A DNA stretch of 49,872 nt, taken from NCBI GenBank assembly GCA_020073395.1, contig JAIQFF010000020.1, forward strand, positions 1 to 49,872, in the 5' to 3' direction. This document shows, piece after piece, positions 1-8,284 of the stretch. Source of the stretch: Terriglobia bacterium. Lineage in GTDB: Bacteria > Acidobacteriota > Terriglobia > Terriglobales > Acidobacteriaceae. The notes under the pieces were generated by a model. That model was not told the origin of the DNA. It was given only the letters and a program-made list of their open reading frames with translations, and searched no databases. Positions within the stretch are counted from its first letter, which is position 1. Every line of letters starts with the position of its first letter. The translations under genes and the position numbers were made by a program.

Positions 1-76
1 GGATGTCCTGTATTTCACGCTGATCCTTGTTCGAAAGAGGAACAGCAGCAGCGACACCTTGTCGTGGGGTTACCAT
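1..76 (-). CDS. Hypothetical protein, N-terminal fragment (runs off the window)
   Basis: An ATG at 76-74 on the minus strand is preceded by a strong purine-rich Shine-Dalgarno (GGAGGAGG, complement of about 81-89) at good spacing, and the frame stays open to the window edge. The 25 visible residues begin MVTPRQGVAAAVPLSNKDQR and match no family I recognise. Support comes only from the start and ribosome site. It is transcribed away from the recombinase relic and tRNA-Leu, so it may belong to whatever integrated next to that tRNA. Confidence 0.45.
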   Translation of the reverse strand, partial: MVTPRQGVAAAVPLSNKDQREIQDI

Positions 77-236
77 ACGATCCTCCTCCACGCTGACACA
101 CTATTTCACTCCTTTAGATGCTACAAACGCTACAGCGCCACAAGAAATGTCCCGCAGTTCCCCGCACAGGTACGCGGCCGGTGGCTTAGCTTAGTGTGAG
201 ATTTGAAATCACGTAACACCATGCGCAAACTGCTGA

Positions 237-473
237 GCCCCAGTAAACAACACGTGTGATAGTGGTCACAGATTTCGCAACATCACTGGCGGCTGGAAAA
301 CCAGAGAGATGTTCAAGCGCTATGCCATCACGGATAGCAAAGACATCGCTGCTGCGATTGCGAAACGAGAACGAGCGCAGGCTGAGAACAGCCGTGATTT
401 CAGCCATGATTTGCCCTCTGACACCCCAGCAGAAGTTGAATCAACCGTTGGTGTAATTAACAGAACTTCTTGA
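237..473 (+). pseudogene. Tyrosine recombinase (phage-type integrase), C-terminal relic
   Basis: The frame 237-473 has no plausible start of its own (a stop lies at 234-236). It encodes a segment around residues GGWKTREMFKRYAITDSKDI followed by a charged helical tail. This resembles the end of phage-type integrases, where a T/S-G-x-K-T-R-x-x-F-x-R-Y box carries the nucleophilic tyrosine. The upstream catalytic Arg-His-Arg residues and the whole N-terminal DNA-binding part are absent, so it cannot work. It ends 16 bases before the encoded CCA end of tRNA-Leu and reads toward it, the usual position for an integrase of an island inserted in a tRNA gene. Family assignment is from motif recognition only. 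Confidence 0.6.
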
Positions 474-489
474 GGCGGCTGGGATTAAA

Positions 490-578
<89 letters not shown>

Positions 579-600
579 GGGCAGGGAAGTTGTCGAAGTC

Positions 601-609
601 AATATATCA
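601..609 (-). promoter_or_regulatory. Candidate extended -10 promoter of tRNA-Leu
   Basis: On the minus strand TGATATATT (complement of 601-609) is a TGn-extended -10 box, TATATT, about 22 bases before the mature tRNA 5' end. No convincing -35 box stands upstream, which is tolerated with extended -10 elements. The AT-rich patch is isolated in GC-rich sequence. Confidence 0.35.
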
Positions 610-680
610 GTTTGATGTGTGCGGGCTGGCAGGGGCGGCGCGAAGCGCGCGGGACTGTTTCTGTAGGCTCCAAAACAAAA

Positions 681-709
681 CGTCCCAGACTGGTTAGAGT
701 CATGGGACG
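681..709 (-). terminator. Intrinsic terminator of the deoR-SIS transcript
   Basis: An 11-bp interrupted stem (CGTCCCA then GACT, against AGTC, a bulged A, and TGGGACG) has the loop GGTTAG. On the minus strand it is followed directly by TTTTGTTTT (complement of 672-680). That is a classical Rho-independent terminator reading out of the SIS-domain gene, whose stop lies about 130 bases upstream; it shields tRNA-Leu from read-through. The 739-750 stretch between them is a perfect 12-base palindrome TGTTCATGAACA of unknown role. I see no gene between 579 and 840. Confidence 0.7.
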
Positions 710-840
710 CTCGTCGAACAAGCCCTCCCCCGAAAGATTGTTCATGAACAGCCTATCGTTAGTGGGGGGACCTGGGAATGGCACGAATGGGCTATTTCTG
801 TGAATTTGGCCTATCTTTAGTAACTCTCGCGCCGGTTACG

Positions 841-1971
841 TCAGGGAAGCGCCTTCTCTTCATCAAGCACCACGACCCGGCTTAAATTGCGGGGATTGTC
901 AGGATCGAGACCTTTTCCCAGTCCGGTGTAGAGGCCGGTCAACTGGCCGGCGAACACGTAGGGCGCCAGACGGGCTACCTCCGGCAGGTCAAAATCGAAT
1001 TCGACGAGAAGATCGGACGCGGCCCGGGCCCGTTTGTCCGCCCGATTCGTAACCGCCAATGTCGTGCCCCCAAGCCTCTTCATCTCCTCCAGGACGTCGC
1101 ACTCGGCGTCGTAGCCTTGCTCGGACAGCAGGAAGACGATGAGCGTCTCCGGTGCGACAATCGATTTGGGTCCGTGGCGGAATTCCAGAGTGTGAAAACT
1201 CTGCGCATAGGAGACCGACATCTCGGTGAGCTTAAGTGCAGTCTCGCAGGCCAATCCGAAGTAAGGCCCTTGGGCCAGGCAAACGAAGTCGACAAACTGG
1301 TGCGCGCCAACGAAGTCGCGGATCTGGGGATGCAGACTGTCCATGGCCGGCTGCGCCAAGCCGGGTAATTTGCCAAGGGATTTCAGCAGCGTGGAATCGT
1401 CAGCCTGGCAGGCCGCCAGGTATTGCAGGCCCAGCAGCATCGACGTAAATGACCGCGTCATCACCGTGCTTTGCTCGTCGCAGGGCAGCAGTGGCAGGGT
1501 GGTGGTAGCGATCTGCTCGAGCGGTTGGTCGGGCGTGCCGGTGACGGCCAGAACGCGAATGTTCTTCTCTCGCTCCAGTAATCGCGCCGCTTGTACGGCC
1601 TCTGACGTGCGGCCAGAACGCGAAATGACAACCGCTGCGAGGTCCTCTGCATCTGCCAGCACCAGGTCGGGAAACAGCAACAACTCGGACGCAGGAATTG
1701 CCCGGGCTCGTATTCCCGTGATGCGGCTCCATGCTGCCGCCGCCGAAAGTGCGATGTAGTAGCTCGAGCCGCACCCAATAAACAGCCATTGGCTGGCGGA
1801 ATGAAATGGCCGCCGGATTTGCGCCAGCGATCCTTCACGCTCCAGTCCCTGGATACAACGGCCCCAGAATTGGGGCTGAGAGAGAATTTCTGCCAGGGAA
1901 TAAGCGCCTGGAACGCCCATCATCTTGGACGGATCGGTCTTTTTCTGGTCGAACAAGCGCTGGTCAGACAA
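841..1971 (-). CDS. SIS-domain sugar isomerase/deaminase (AgaS / GlmS-isomerase type)
   Basis: This 376-residue protein has two sugar-isomerase (SIS) folds like the isomerase half of glucosamine-6-phosphate synthase and the AgaS family: first SIS with FIGCGSSYYIA and ISRSGRTSEAV (residues about 60-125), second with SFHTLEFRHGPKSIV (about 240) and the C-terminal NPRNLSRVV. It has no glutaminase domain, so ketose/aldose isomerisation or deamination of an amino-sugar phosphate is more likely than synthesis; the exact substrate is not determinable. The start is a TTG at 1971 preceded by GAGGTGA at proper spacing and overlapping the stop of the upstream DeoR frame by 8 bases (translational coupling); the internal ATGs 16-17 codons in lack a ribosome site. 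Cytoplasmic. It forms a two-gene unit with the regulator and ends at the 681-709 terminator. Confidence 0.85.
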   Translation of the reverse strand: MSDQRLFDQKKTDPSKMMGVPGAYSLAEILSQPQFWGRCIQGLEREGSLAQIRRPFHSASQWLFIGCGSSYYIALSAAAAWSRITGIRARAIPASELLLFPDLVLADAEDLAAVVISRSGRTSEAVQAARLLEREKNIRVLAVTGTPDQPLEQIATTTLPLLPCDEQSTVMTRSFTSMLLGLQYLAACQADDSTLLKSLGKLPGLAQPAMDSLHPQIRDFVGAHQFVDFVCLAQGPYFGLACETALKLTEMSVSYAQSFHTLEFRHGPKSIVAPETLIVFLLSEQGYDAECDVLEEMKRLGGTTLAVTNRADKRARAASDLLVEFDFDLPEVARLAPYVFAGQLTGLYTGLGKGLDPDNPRNLSRVVVLDEEKALP

Positions 1972-2640
1972 GCGTCACCTCAATCCCCATCTTTTTGAGT
2001 GCTTTTAGGTCGGACTTGGGAATGCCGTGGTCGGTGACGACTTCCTGCAAAGCTGTGGGTGGGACAATCAGCGACAAGCTGCGCCGACCGAACTTGCTGG
2101 AGTCGCACACCGCAACGGTTCGCTTCGCAACTTCAACCATGATGCGGTTTACTTTGGCTTCAAGAAGATTAGGATCGGCCCCACCAGCGAAAAAGAGTTT
2201 TTGCGCAAGGTGCCGCCGGTCAGGATCACTTCCACCGGGGCCCCGGTCAGATCGGCCGCAATGTTCAACCCGTTGGTGATAATCGTAATGTTATGAAAGT
2301 TCCGCAAAGCGCGCGCGATGGCCGTGGTGGTGGTGCCGGAATCGAGAATCACCACCTGGCCTTCCTTGACCTGGGCCGCTGCAGAAGCCGCGATCCGCAC
2401 CTTCTCTTTGCGGTGCAGCTTTTCTTTTTCCCGCAGGGATGGGTCTTCCAGCGCGCCTTCGCGGGCCGGTAACGCGCCGCCGTGGGTGCGATGCACCAGG
2501 CCATGGGCGTGGAGGACTTCCAGATCTTTCCGGATTGTGACCTGGGAGGTATCGAATTTGCGGGCCATGTCCGCGACCAGCACACGGCCATCGCGCTCCA
2601 GATCCTCGATAATGGCCCGTCGGCGTTCTTCGTTGAGCAC
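1964..2640 (-). pseudogene. DeoR-family sugar-phosphate-responsive repressor, internal deletion with frameshift
   Basis: Starting at GTG 2640-2638, the frame gives a DeoR-type winged helix (residues 6-58, ending LVHRTHGGAL), then the start of the sugar-phosphate sensor (LDSGTTTTAIARAL, ILTGGTLRKNSFSLVGP), and stops at 2149 after an unrelated tail. The expected family C-terminus continues in another frame from about 2182 (NLLEAKVNRIMVEVAKRTVA, then CDSSKFGRRSLS) to a TGA at 1966-1964. Between LVGP and NLLEAK roughly 30 residues normally present in the family are missing, so the lesion is a deletion that also shifts frame, not a single-base error. A 163-residue product could still bind DNA but should not sense its ligand normally. 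It precedes and overlaps the SIS-domain gene, which it presumably controlled. Confidence 0.8.
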
Positions 2641-2768
2641 GTCTTGTCCCGAAACCAGGGCTTATGATTGCCCTTTCTTTTTATATCGTTTGCTTTCGGT
2701 TGTCCAGTCTAAAAGGAAAAGCAGGCCCTCGGTGTGGCTGGAACTTGGAGGCAGGGTCACTGAGCCGG

Positions 2769-5075
2769 CTAGAATTCGATTCCCAGACGAATGCTGTAAT
2801 TACGCGGCGGTCCAATACCGGTGCCCGAGAAGAGGCCGGCAAAATTGATCACATTAAGCCGGTTGTTAAAGTTCTGCACGTCGGCTTGCAAGCGCATGAG
2901 CAGGTGTTCTCTCTTCACCAGTTCGGCGCCGACCGAGGCCCCGAGCGATAGCGAAGGCCGCACCCGGCCCCGGTTAAAGTTCACGCGATCAACAATCTGT
3001 TGCCCGAATTGCTGGACGGCGTCCTGGATGGTGCCATCGAACTCGGTGGGCAAGCCGCTGCCGTAGGCTCCTCCGAGCGCCACCCAGGCGCGTGACACCA
3101 CCTGATAGCGAAAGCGGCTGCTGATGGTATTTCGCTGGTCCTGGGAGACAGCAAAGCGGCCGGTATTGGCCAGTGCGTCAGAGGCCTCATCGCCCAGGAA
3201 CAGGCCGCCGGTCACGGGCGTGTAACCAAAGCCCACCATGTTGGAGTAACTGATTTGACCGGAGAGGCGTCCCCAGTTTGGCAGGTCCAGCTTGGCCTCG
3301 ACGCCGTGAATGGTGCCGCGGCGGAAGGCGATGGGAAAACTCACTCCCGTATCAAACAGCACATCGTCATCAGCGTAGTTGTCAAAGACGCGATCGTAAT
3401 AATTCAGGTCCAGCCTCATTTTTCCGAAGAAGCCTTTCGTGATTCCGGCTTCGTAGAAAGTTCCGTGCGAGGGCTCCACGGGAAGACGCAACACTTCGGG
3501 ATCAAGCGCGCCCACAGCGGGCGAACTGGCGAGCAGAATGTTTTCCGCCGCAGGAGTCTGAAAAATCCGGTCATAGGAAACGTGCAGCACCAGGTCGGCC
3601 CGGGGCCAATACCAGGCGATTCCAAGCCGGGGACTCAGCGCGTTGCGATCGACCACCAGGCGATAGTGGTCCCAACGCAACCCAGCGCTCAGCGTCCAGC
3701 GGCCCATGCGCATCAGGTCCTGGACGTAGAGAGCTTGCTCACGATCCAATCCGTGGCCCAGGAAATTGAAAGCCGGCGGCGTACCGGGATTGAACTGGCT
3801 GAAATCGGTAATGGCGTAATTGAATTGTTCATGGATGGATCCGTAGTCCATGTCCGCGCCAGCCTTGATCTCATGAATGCCATGATGAACCGAGATATTA
3901 CCCTTGACGTAAAGTTCGCGGAAGCTGCGTTGTTGCCCGGCGATGATGGGAGTGGAGAGAGCGTTCGATGAAAGGCCCGACGAATCGTCTCTCGACATGA
4001 GCCGGAAATCGCCCAGCACGTTGGACGAAAAAACATGCTGGTAGGAGAGAATGCCGATAGTCTCATTGCTGTTGCGGTCCTGGCGTTGCCCGGCGCTCTG
4101 CTGCAAGAATTCGTTGGGCACCTGAAATACGGTCTGCTCGTGGCGAACGATAAATCCAACGCGGTCGCGATCGGTGAGGTCGCGCTCGTAGTGCGCCGCA
4201 AAACTGCTGGTCGTGGCTCGATTGGTGAAGTTGTCGAGCACGGGCGGATCGAGGTAGCGGTCGGTCAGGGCGCCTTCGGCGCTGATTCCGAGAGTGTTCT
4301 TGCCCCAGCCCTGCTGCACCATCAGGTAGCCGTCTGCCGTGCCGAAACTGCCGCCCGAGGCGACGAAGTTGCCGTGAAAGCCCGGCCGGAAATCGCGGGC
4401 GGTAGAAATCTCAACCACTCCGCCAAGTTTCCTCCCATATTCGGCAGGGAAATTCGCCGTGAGGATGGTCATCGACTCGGCATCGTCAGCCTCAATCTCC
4501 GGCGCGAACGACGGCGAACGATTGTCGGTCAGTGGAATTCCATCGACTACGTATTGCGTCTGGTATTCCGAACCCCGGGGATGTAATACGCCATTTGATT
4601 CGAGCAGCCAGCCGGGCTGCGAGTTCACCAGGTCAATGACGGAACGACCCGGCAGCGCCGTGCTGCGATGCTCGAGCGTGTCCGTTCCCACTCGGTTAAT
4701 CGTGCCCGTGCGATGGGGATCGACCAGGGTGTCGGAGTCCCTGACCTCTACCGCGGTCTGCGTGGATGCAACCGAAAGTTGGATGCGCAGTTCGCTCGAA
4801 ATCGCCGACCGCACTTCAACCACGCTGGAATAAAGAGCAAAGCCGGCGCGCTTCACCTCGACGTGGTAAACGCCGAAAGGAAGATTTCTGGCCACCAGAA
4901 TGCCTGCTTCATCGGTGACGTAGCTCTGGCGAAACTGATTGGCCTCGGAGACCAACTCCACCCCAGTTTGCAGACCAAGCCCGGTGGGGTCCACAACCCT
5001 CAGCCGCAACCCGCCCGAGTTACTCTGCCCGAAGAGCTGCACCGCAAACAGGCAAAAAAGCAGGCCCTTCCTCAT
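2769..5075 (-). CDS. TonB-dependent-receptor-like outer membrane protein with N-terminal carboxypeptidase-regulatory domain
   Basis: A 768-residue protein. The ATG at 5075 has a GGGAG site five bases upstream and begins a signal peptide (MRKGLLFCLFAVQLFGQ), so I prefer it to the TTG at 5090. Residues about 20-100 form a carboxypeptidase-regulatory-like beta sandwich (LRVVDPTGLGL, GVYHVEVKRAGF). A plug domain follows (GRSVIDLVNSQPGWLLE, YVVDGIPLTDNRSP, FPAEYGRKLGGVVEI), then a beta-barrel ending RLGIEF with a terminal Phe as recognised by the BAM machinery. This architecture is greatly expanded in Acidobacteriota, where it is thought to take up glycans or other large nutrients; the ligand here is unknown. 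No clear TonB box was recognised. Monocistronic. Confidence 0.88.
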   Translation of the reverse strand: MRKGLLFCLFAVQLFGQSNSGGLRLRVVDPTGLGLQTGVELVSEANQFRQSYVTDEAGILVARNLPFGVYHVEVKRAGFALYSSVVEVRSAISSELRIQLSVASTQTAVEVRDSDTLVDPHRTGTINRVGTDTLEHRSTALPGRSVIDLVNSQPGWLLESNGVLHPRGSEYQTQYVVDGIPLTDNRSPSFAPEIEADDAESMTILTANFPAEYGRKLGGVVEISTARDFRPGFHGNFVASGGSFGTADGYLMVQQGWGKNTLGISAEGALTDRYLDPPVLDNFTNRATTSSFAAHYERDLTDRDRVGFIVRHEQTVFQVPNEFLQQSAGQRQDRNSNETIGILSYQHVFSSNVLGDFRLMSRDDSSGLSSNALSTPIIAGQQRSFRELYVKGNISVHHGIHEIKAGADMDYGSIHEQFNYAITDFSQFNPGTPPAFNFLGHGLDREQALYVQDLMRMGRWTLSAGLRWDHYRLVVDRNALSPRLGIAWYWPRADLVLHVSYDRIFQTPAAENILLASSPAVGALDPEVLRLPVEPSHGTFYEAGITKGFFGKMRLDLNYYDRVFDNYADDDVLFDTGVSFPIAFRRGTIHGVEAKLDLPNWGRLSGQISYSNMVGFGYTPVTGGLFLGDEASDALANTGRFAVSQDQRNTISSRFRYQVVSRAWVALGGAYGSGLPTEFDGTIQDAVQQFGQQIVDRVNFNRGRVRPSLSLGASVGAELVKREHLLMRLQADVQNFNNRLNVINFAGLFSGTGIGPPRNYSIRLGIEF

Positions 5076-5143
5076 TGTCTCCCGCCACAATCAACCACTT
5101 TAACCAGGCTTACGTATGTTACACCGGCGTGAAGGATCCACAC

Positions 5144-5185
5144 TCCTGCCTCTAAGAGGTCGCCACCTTTCAAATTGAGGCAGGA
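5144..5185. repeat. Spaced inverted repeat upstream of the TonB-receptor-like gene
   Basis: Perfect 9-base arms TCCTGCCTC (5144-5152) and GAGGCAGGA (5177-5185) are separated by 24 bases. They lie about 70-110 bases upstream of the barrel start. This could be a binding site or mRNA-leader hairpin; no function is demonstrated. Confidence 0.35.
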
Positions 5186-5264
5186 ATAGCCTTCACGGCC
5201 AATGCGAAAATGGGTGCCTGGGTGGGGTTAGGCGGAATCTGGTCGTTGAAGGACGTCTTCCATT

Positions 5265-5516
5265 TCACGAAAACTTCAGGACTTCCTTCTTCAAACGGCG
5301 CAGGTTGTCCAGGGCCGCCTTGATTTCCCCCCGTTCAGTGAAACCATCGGGACTCTGCACCAGGACTTCGCGGCGAGTGAGGATAGCAGCCTCTGCGAGC
5401 TCGATTCGCTTGAATAGAGTCCGGTGGTCAGTTTCCTGCAAGGCGGCCTCGTATTCCATTTGCCATTGGGGATAAGACTGCTCTGGAACCGAAGAGGAGA
5501 ATTCATGGGACGCCAT
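5265..5516 (-). CDS. Small hypothetical protein, helical
   Basis: An 83-residue, charged, probably all-helical protein. ATG at 5516 is preceded by AAGGAGAT at good spacing. It has no signal peptide or Cys/His motif. The C-terminal half (TERGEIKAALDNLRRLKKE) looks like a short coiled coil. I do not recognise the family. It stands alone between the TonB-receptor-like gene and the monohaem cytochrome. The strong ribosome site and biased codon use support a real gene. Confidence 0.6.
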   Translation of the reverse strand: MASHEFSSSVPEQSYPQWQMEYEAALQETDHRTLFKRIELAEAAILTRREVLVQSPDGFTERGEIKAALDNLRRLKKEVLKFS

Positions 5517-5636
5517 CGATCATCTCCTTACCGGTGACGCAACCGGTCGAGCAACAGGCCATCGTAAAAAAGGAAACCCGGAGGCGTCTGCCCGCTGGCG
5601 TACATGCATTCGTACTCCGCCGGACTTGAGAATGGA

Positions 5637-5679
5637 GGCCAGGACGTGTCAAGGCCAGGACGTGTCAAGGCCAGGACGT
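5637..5679. repeat. Tandem 16-bp direct repeat (2.7 copies)
   Basis: The unit GGCCAGGACGTGTCAA starts at 5637, 5653 and 5669; the third copy is cut after 11 bases. It lies about 90 bases upstream of the monohaem cytochrome gene. Copy number may vary by slippage. Confidence 0.85.
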
Positions 5680-5769
5680 TGATTTGGCTGGCCCGAACCA
5701 ATAGAATGACGTGATTTCATGCGACCAGACGGGCGCAAATCTGACTGGTTGATCGATTTTTGGGGGACT

Positions 5770-6153
5770 ATGAAACTATCGAACAGGAAGCTGCCACTAC
5801 TTGACACCTTGGTGCCCGTCGCCACGCTGGTTATTGCCATCACGACGGCTGCAAGCCCGGCCGCCGGTCAGGGCAATGCGGCCGGCGCAGATGTGTACAA
5901 GGCCAAGTGTGCCACCTGCCACGGCCAGGACGGCAGCGGCAACACTCCCGTGGGAAAAAGCCTGCAGGTAGCCGATCTGCGCTCCGCGGCAGTCCAGAGC
6001 AAATCGGACGCTGAACTCATCCAGTCCGTCACCGAGGGAAAAGGCAACATGCCGGGATTCAAAGGGAACATCACCGACGACGAAATTCACGCGGTGGTGA
6101 CATTTATTCGTACCTTTGCCGGCAAGGGCGATTCCGCTCCCAAGAAAAAATAG
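5770..6153 (+). CDS. Monohaem cytochrome c, periplasmic
   Basis: A 127-residue class I cytochrome c. The ATG at 5770 follows GGGGG and opens an N-terminal hydrophobic signal segment (residues about 8-32); an in-frame ATG at 5719 would add 17 residues before the signal and has no ribosome site. Haem is bound through C47-A-T-C50-H51, and the distal ligand is probably the Met in GKGNMPGFKG. The body of about 95 residues is typical of a small soluble electron carrier (cytochrome_CBB3-type domain). It is not in an operon with the redox genes at 16-30 kb but could serve as a diffusible periplasmic partner; that link is inference. Confidence 0.9.
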   Translation: MKLSNRKLPLLDTLVPVATLVIAITTAASPAAGQGNAAGADVYKAKCATCHGQDGSGNTPVGKSLQVADLRSAAVQSKSDAELIQSVTEGKGNMPGFKGNITDDEIHAVVTFIRTFAGKGDSAPKKK

Positions 6154-6308
6154 GGCGGCTACCAAACTTCACATTCGGTCTTCGGCGCGGAACAGATCGG
6201 CGCATATGTAGCGTCGTTCATGTCGCATTTCATGGGAGGCCTCCGCGCTTCGCCGAAGCTGATCACCTCCGCTATATACTTTCATCTCGCAGGCACCTCC
6301 GGAGCTCT

Positions 6309-6746
6309 ATGAAACGAACCCCGTTCATCATTGTCGCGATGGGGCTGTGGTTGACTCTCCTGTCCGTAGCGGCTGCGCAGGACTCATCGAAGGTCATTGC
6401 CATGGAGAACTTGTGGAACCGCGCTGAGTTGAACAATGATGCCTCTGCGGTGCGGCTCCTGCTGGCCGATGATTTCGTCATGACTCTGGCCGAGGGCACT
6501 CTCTACAACAAGTCCCAGATCGTGGCCTCGGTGGCCGATAAGTCCTACCGCCCTGAAGCTCTACAATCCTCCAACATGGTGGTTCATTCCTACGGCAATA
6601 CGGCCGTGGTAACCGGCGCTTACTACGAAAAGGGAGTGGACAAGGGCAAGCCGTGGGAACGTCGCGGCCGCTTCACCGATACCTGGATGAACCTGGATGG
6701 GCGCTGGCAATGCATAGCCAGCCACTTCAGCGTCAAGCCGAGGTGA
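6309..6746 (+). CDS. Secreted DUF4440 / NTF2-like protein
   Basis: A 145-residue protein with a signal peptide (MKRTPFIIVAMGLWLTLLSV, cleavage near AAAQ) and an NTF2-like alpha+beta cone: an N-terminal helix with WNRAELNNDASAVRLLLADD, then strands ending in DTWMNLDGRWQCIASHFS, the conserved DGRW turn of DUF4440. Members are small ligand-binding or catalytic folds of mostly unknown role. A GGAG precedes the ATG. A second DUF4440 gene, broken by an amber codon, lies at 22247-22627. Confidence 0.85.
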   Translation: MKRTPFIIVAMGLWLTLLSVAAAQDSSKVIAMENLWNRAELNNDASAVRLLLADDFVMTLAEGTLYNKSQIVASVADKSYRPEALQSSNMVVHSYGNTAVVTGAYYEKGVDKGKPWERRGRFTDTWMNLDGRWQCIASHFSVKPR

Positions 6747-6771
6747 GCCCATAGTAGCGAGCCCCATGTGG

Positions 6772-6792
6772 TCGCGGGCGACTCGCCCGCGA
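6772..6792. repeat. REP-like palindrome, family A
   Basis: Perfect 9-base arms TCGCGGGCG and CGCCCGCGA around ACT, between the DUF4440 and Cupin_5 genes. The sequence and its GTGG left flank resemble the hairpin at 18408-18427, suggesting a dispersed intergenic family. There is no T-tract, so an intrinsic terminator is unlikely. Confidence 0.6.
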
Positions 6793-6824
6793 TGTTTTGT
6801 ACCGTCTCTTGAAATGAAACCTCC

Positions 6825-7331
6825 ATGTCCAACACCGCCCAATACTGGATCGACAAGCTGAAGCTCATCCCTCATCCCGAGGGTGGATACTATCGCGAAA
6901 CTTACCGGTCGGAGCTTTCGATTGCCCGGGAAGCATTACCGCCGCAGTTCACCGGGGCACGGCTGGTTTCGACGGCGATCTATTTCCTGCTGGCGGGTGC
7001 GAACTTTTCCGCCTTCCACCGGCTGCGGTCGGACGAACTGTGGCACTTCTATGCCGGTAGTCCAATAGATGTGCATGTCATCGAGCCGGACGGCGAGTAT
7101 TCCGAGATTCAGTTGGGCGGAGATCCCCATGCGGGCGAGGTGTTCCAGGCAGTCGTCAAGGTGGGCCGCTGGTTCGCATCCCAGGTTCGAGATGCCAAGG
7201 CGTTCGCGCTGGCAGGTTGCACGGTGGCGCCGGGTTTCGATTTCGCCGACTTCGAACTGGGGAAGCGGACCGACCTGCTCAGGCTTTATCCGCAGCATCG
7301 AGACCTGATTGAACGATTGACCCGAGACTGA
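6825..7331 (+). CDS. Cupin_5 (DUF985) family protein
   Basis: A 168-residue cytoplasmic protein with the Cupin_5 signature: N-terminal YWIDKLKLIPHPEGGYYRE, then AIYFLLAGANFSAFHRLRSDELWHFYAGSP, GRWFASQV, and the C-terminal APGFDFADFELGKR. The histidine/glutamate-rich strands could bind a metal as in other cupins. Family members are described as sugar- or uronate-binding cupins without an agreed reaction. It is followed after 3 bases by the convergent stop of the amidohydrolase. Confidence 0.88.
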   Translation: MSNTAQYWIDKLKLIPHPEGGYYRETYRSELSIAREALPPQFTGARLVSTAIYFLLAGANFSAFHRLRSDELWHFYAGSPIDVHVIEPDGEYSEIQLGGDPHAGEVFQAVVKVGRWFASQVRDAKAFALAGCTVAPGFDFADFELGKRTDLLRLYPQHRDLIERLTRD

Positions 7332-7334
7332 TCT

Positions 7335-8189
7335 CTATTCGGGCCAGATTTCCGCGGCAGTGCCTGACAGAATCTGCTGCCGCGTCTCTGCGCTCAAGGG
7401 CAGCGCCACAAAGTCATCCAGGTTCTTCTTGATGTCGGGAACGCCCGGGCCGGGCCAGTCGGTGCCAAAGAGGGTCTTGGCCGCGATTGCGTCCAGCCGC
7501 GGAAAGTATTTGAGCAGGGTCTTGGGTGGGATGCCGCTGATGTCCAGATAGACATTGGGATGCCTGCGCAAAAGAAAGAAGGCGGTGTCCATCCAGAGAG
7601 GCCGCCCGCCGTGCGCCAGCAGTATTTTCAGTTTAGGAAAATCTACCGCGACATCATCGATGTAAATGGGGTCTCCATACTTGTTGCGGGCGCCGTGAAA
7701 GATTGACGTTCCGGTATGAAACATCACCGGAACCCCGTTGGCCTCGGCCGCCCGATAGATGATTTCCAGTTCCTTCACGCCATGAAGATAGTCATTGGGA
7801 AACAGCAACTGGTGCGGAGGATGGATCTTGATCATGCGGATTTTCAGCCGCAGAATCTGCTCGACGTCTGCCATGATGTTTGGGGAATGCCGGGGATGAA
7901 GTCCGCCACATGAGATGAGGCGCCCGGGCTCAGTCTTAGTGTAGTTTGCTACCCATTGGTTGACCTCAGGACTAAAACCAATCACCTCCGGTGCAACGTA
8001 ATTGATCAGCACCGCGCGTCCGATGCCGGCTGCATCCAGATACTTCAGGAAAGCCCTGGGCGAGTGACAGAATTCGGAGATCTGATCGAAATTCGGCCGC
8101 TTATGTTTTAGGAGCGCCAGCGCCTCGGGCTTGAACATTTCGAGTGGCTGGATATGAACGTGGCAGTCGGTGACCATGTGATGAGCCAT
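7335..8189 (-). CDS. Amidohydrolase_2 family metal-dependent hydrolase
   Basis: A 284-residue TIM-barrel protein of the Amidohydrolase_2 (ACMSD-like) type. Candidate metal ligands are the N-terminal D-x-H-x-H (TDCHVHIQ), the strand-5/6 histidines (MFHTGTSIFHG, LLAHGGRP) and the Asp in FGTDWPG. The family includes decarboxylases and hydrolases acting on small carboxylated or cyclic compounds; the substrate cannot be told from sequence. A second Met at residue 5 could also be the start. Convergent with the Cupin_5 gene. Confidence 0.85.
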   Translation of the reverse strand: MAHHMVTDCHVHIQPLEMFKPEALALLKHKRPNFDQISEFCHSPRAFLKYLDAAGIGRAVLINYVAPEVIGFSPEVNQWVANYTKTEPGRLISCGGLHPRHSPNIMADVEQILRLKIRMIKIHPPHQLLFPNDYLHGVKELEIIYRAAEANGVPVMFHTGTSIFHGARNKYGDPIYIDDVAVDFPKLKILLAHGGRPLWMDTAFFLLRRHPNVYLDISGIPPKTLLKYFPRLDAIAAKTLFGTDWPGPGVPDIKKNLDDFVALPLSAETRQQILSGTAAEIWPE

Positions 8190-8284
8190 CGCAACAGGCT
8201 GGAGAGCGAGGTAAAACCTTATCCAACGGAGGTTATTGTTGGCAACTCAAAAGTTCAGCGGTCGCCGGCACAGGTTGCTGTGGT

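Noticed and set aside
599..803. Overlapping 61- and 63-codon frames on both strands
   Set aside because: They cover the 681-709 terminator hairpin and show no ribosome site or protein-like composition.
3255..3971. 238-codon plus-strand frame inside the TonB-receptor-like gene
   Set aside because: Antisense shadow in a GC-rich gene; the minus frame has clear domains and signals.
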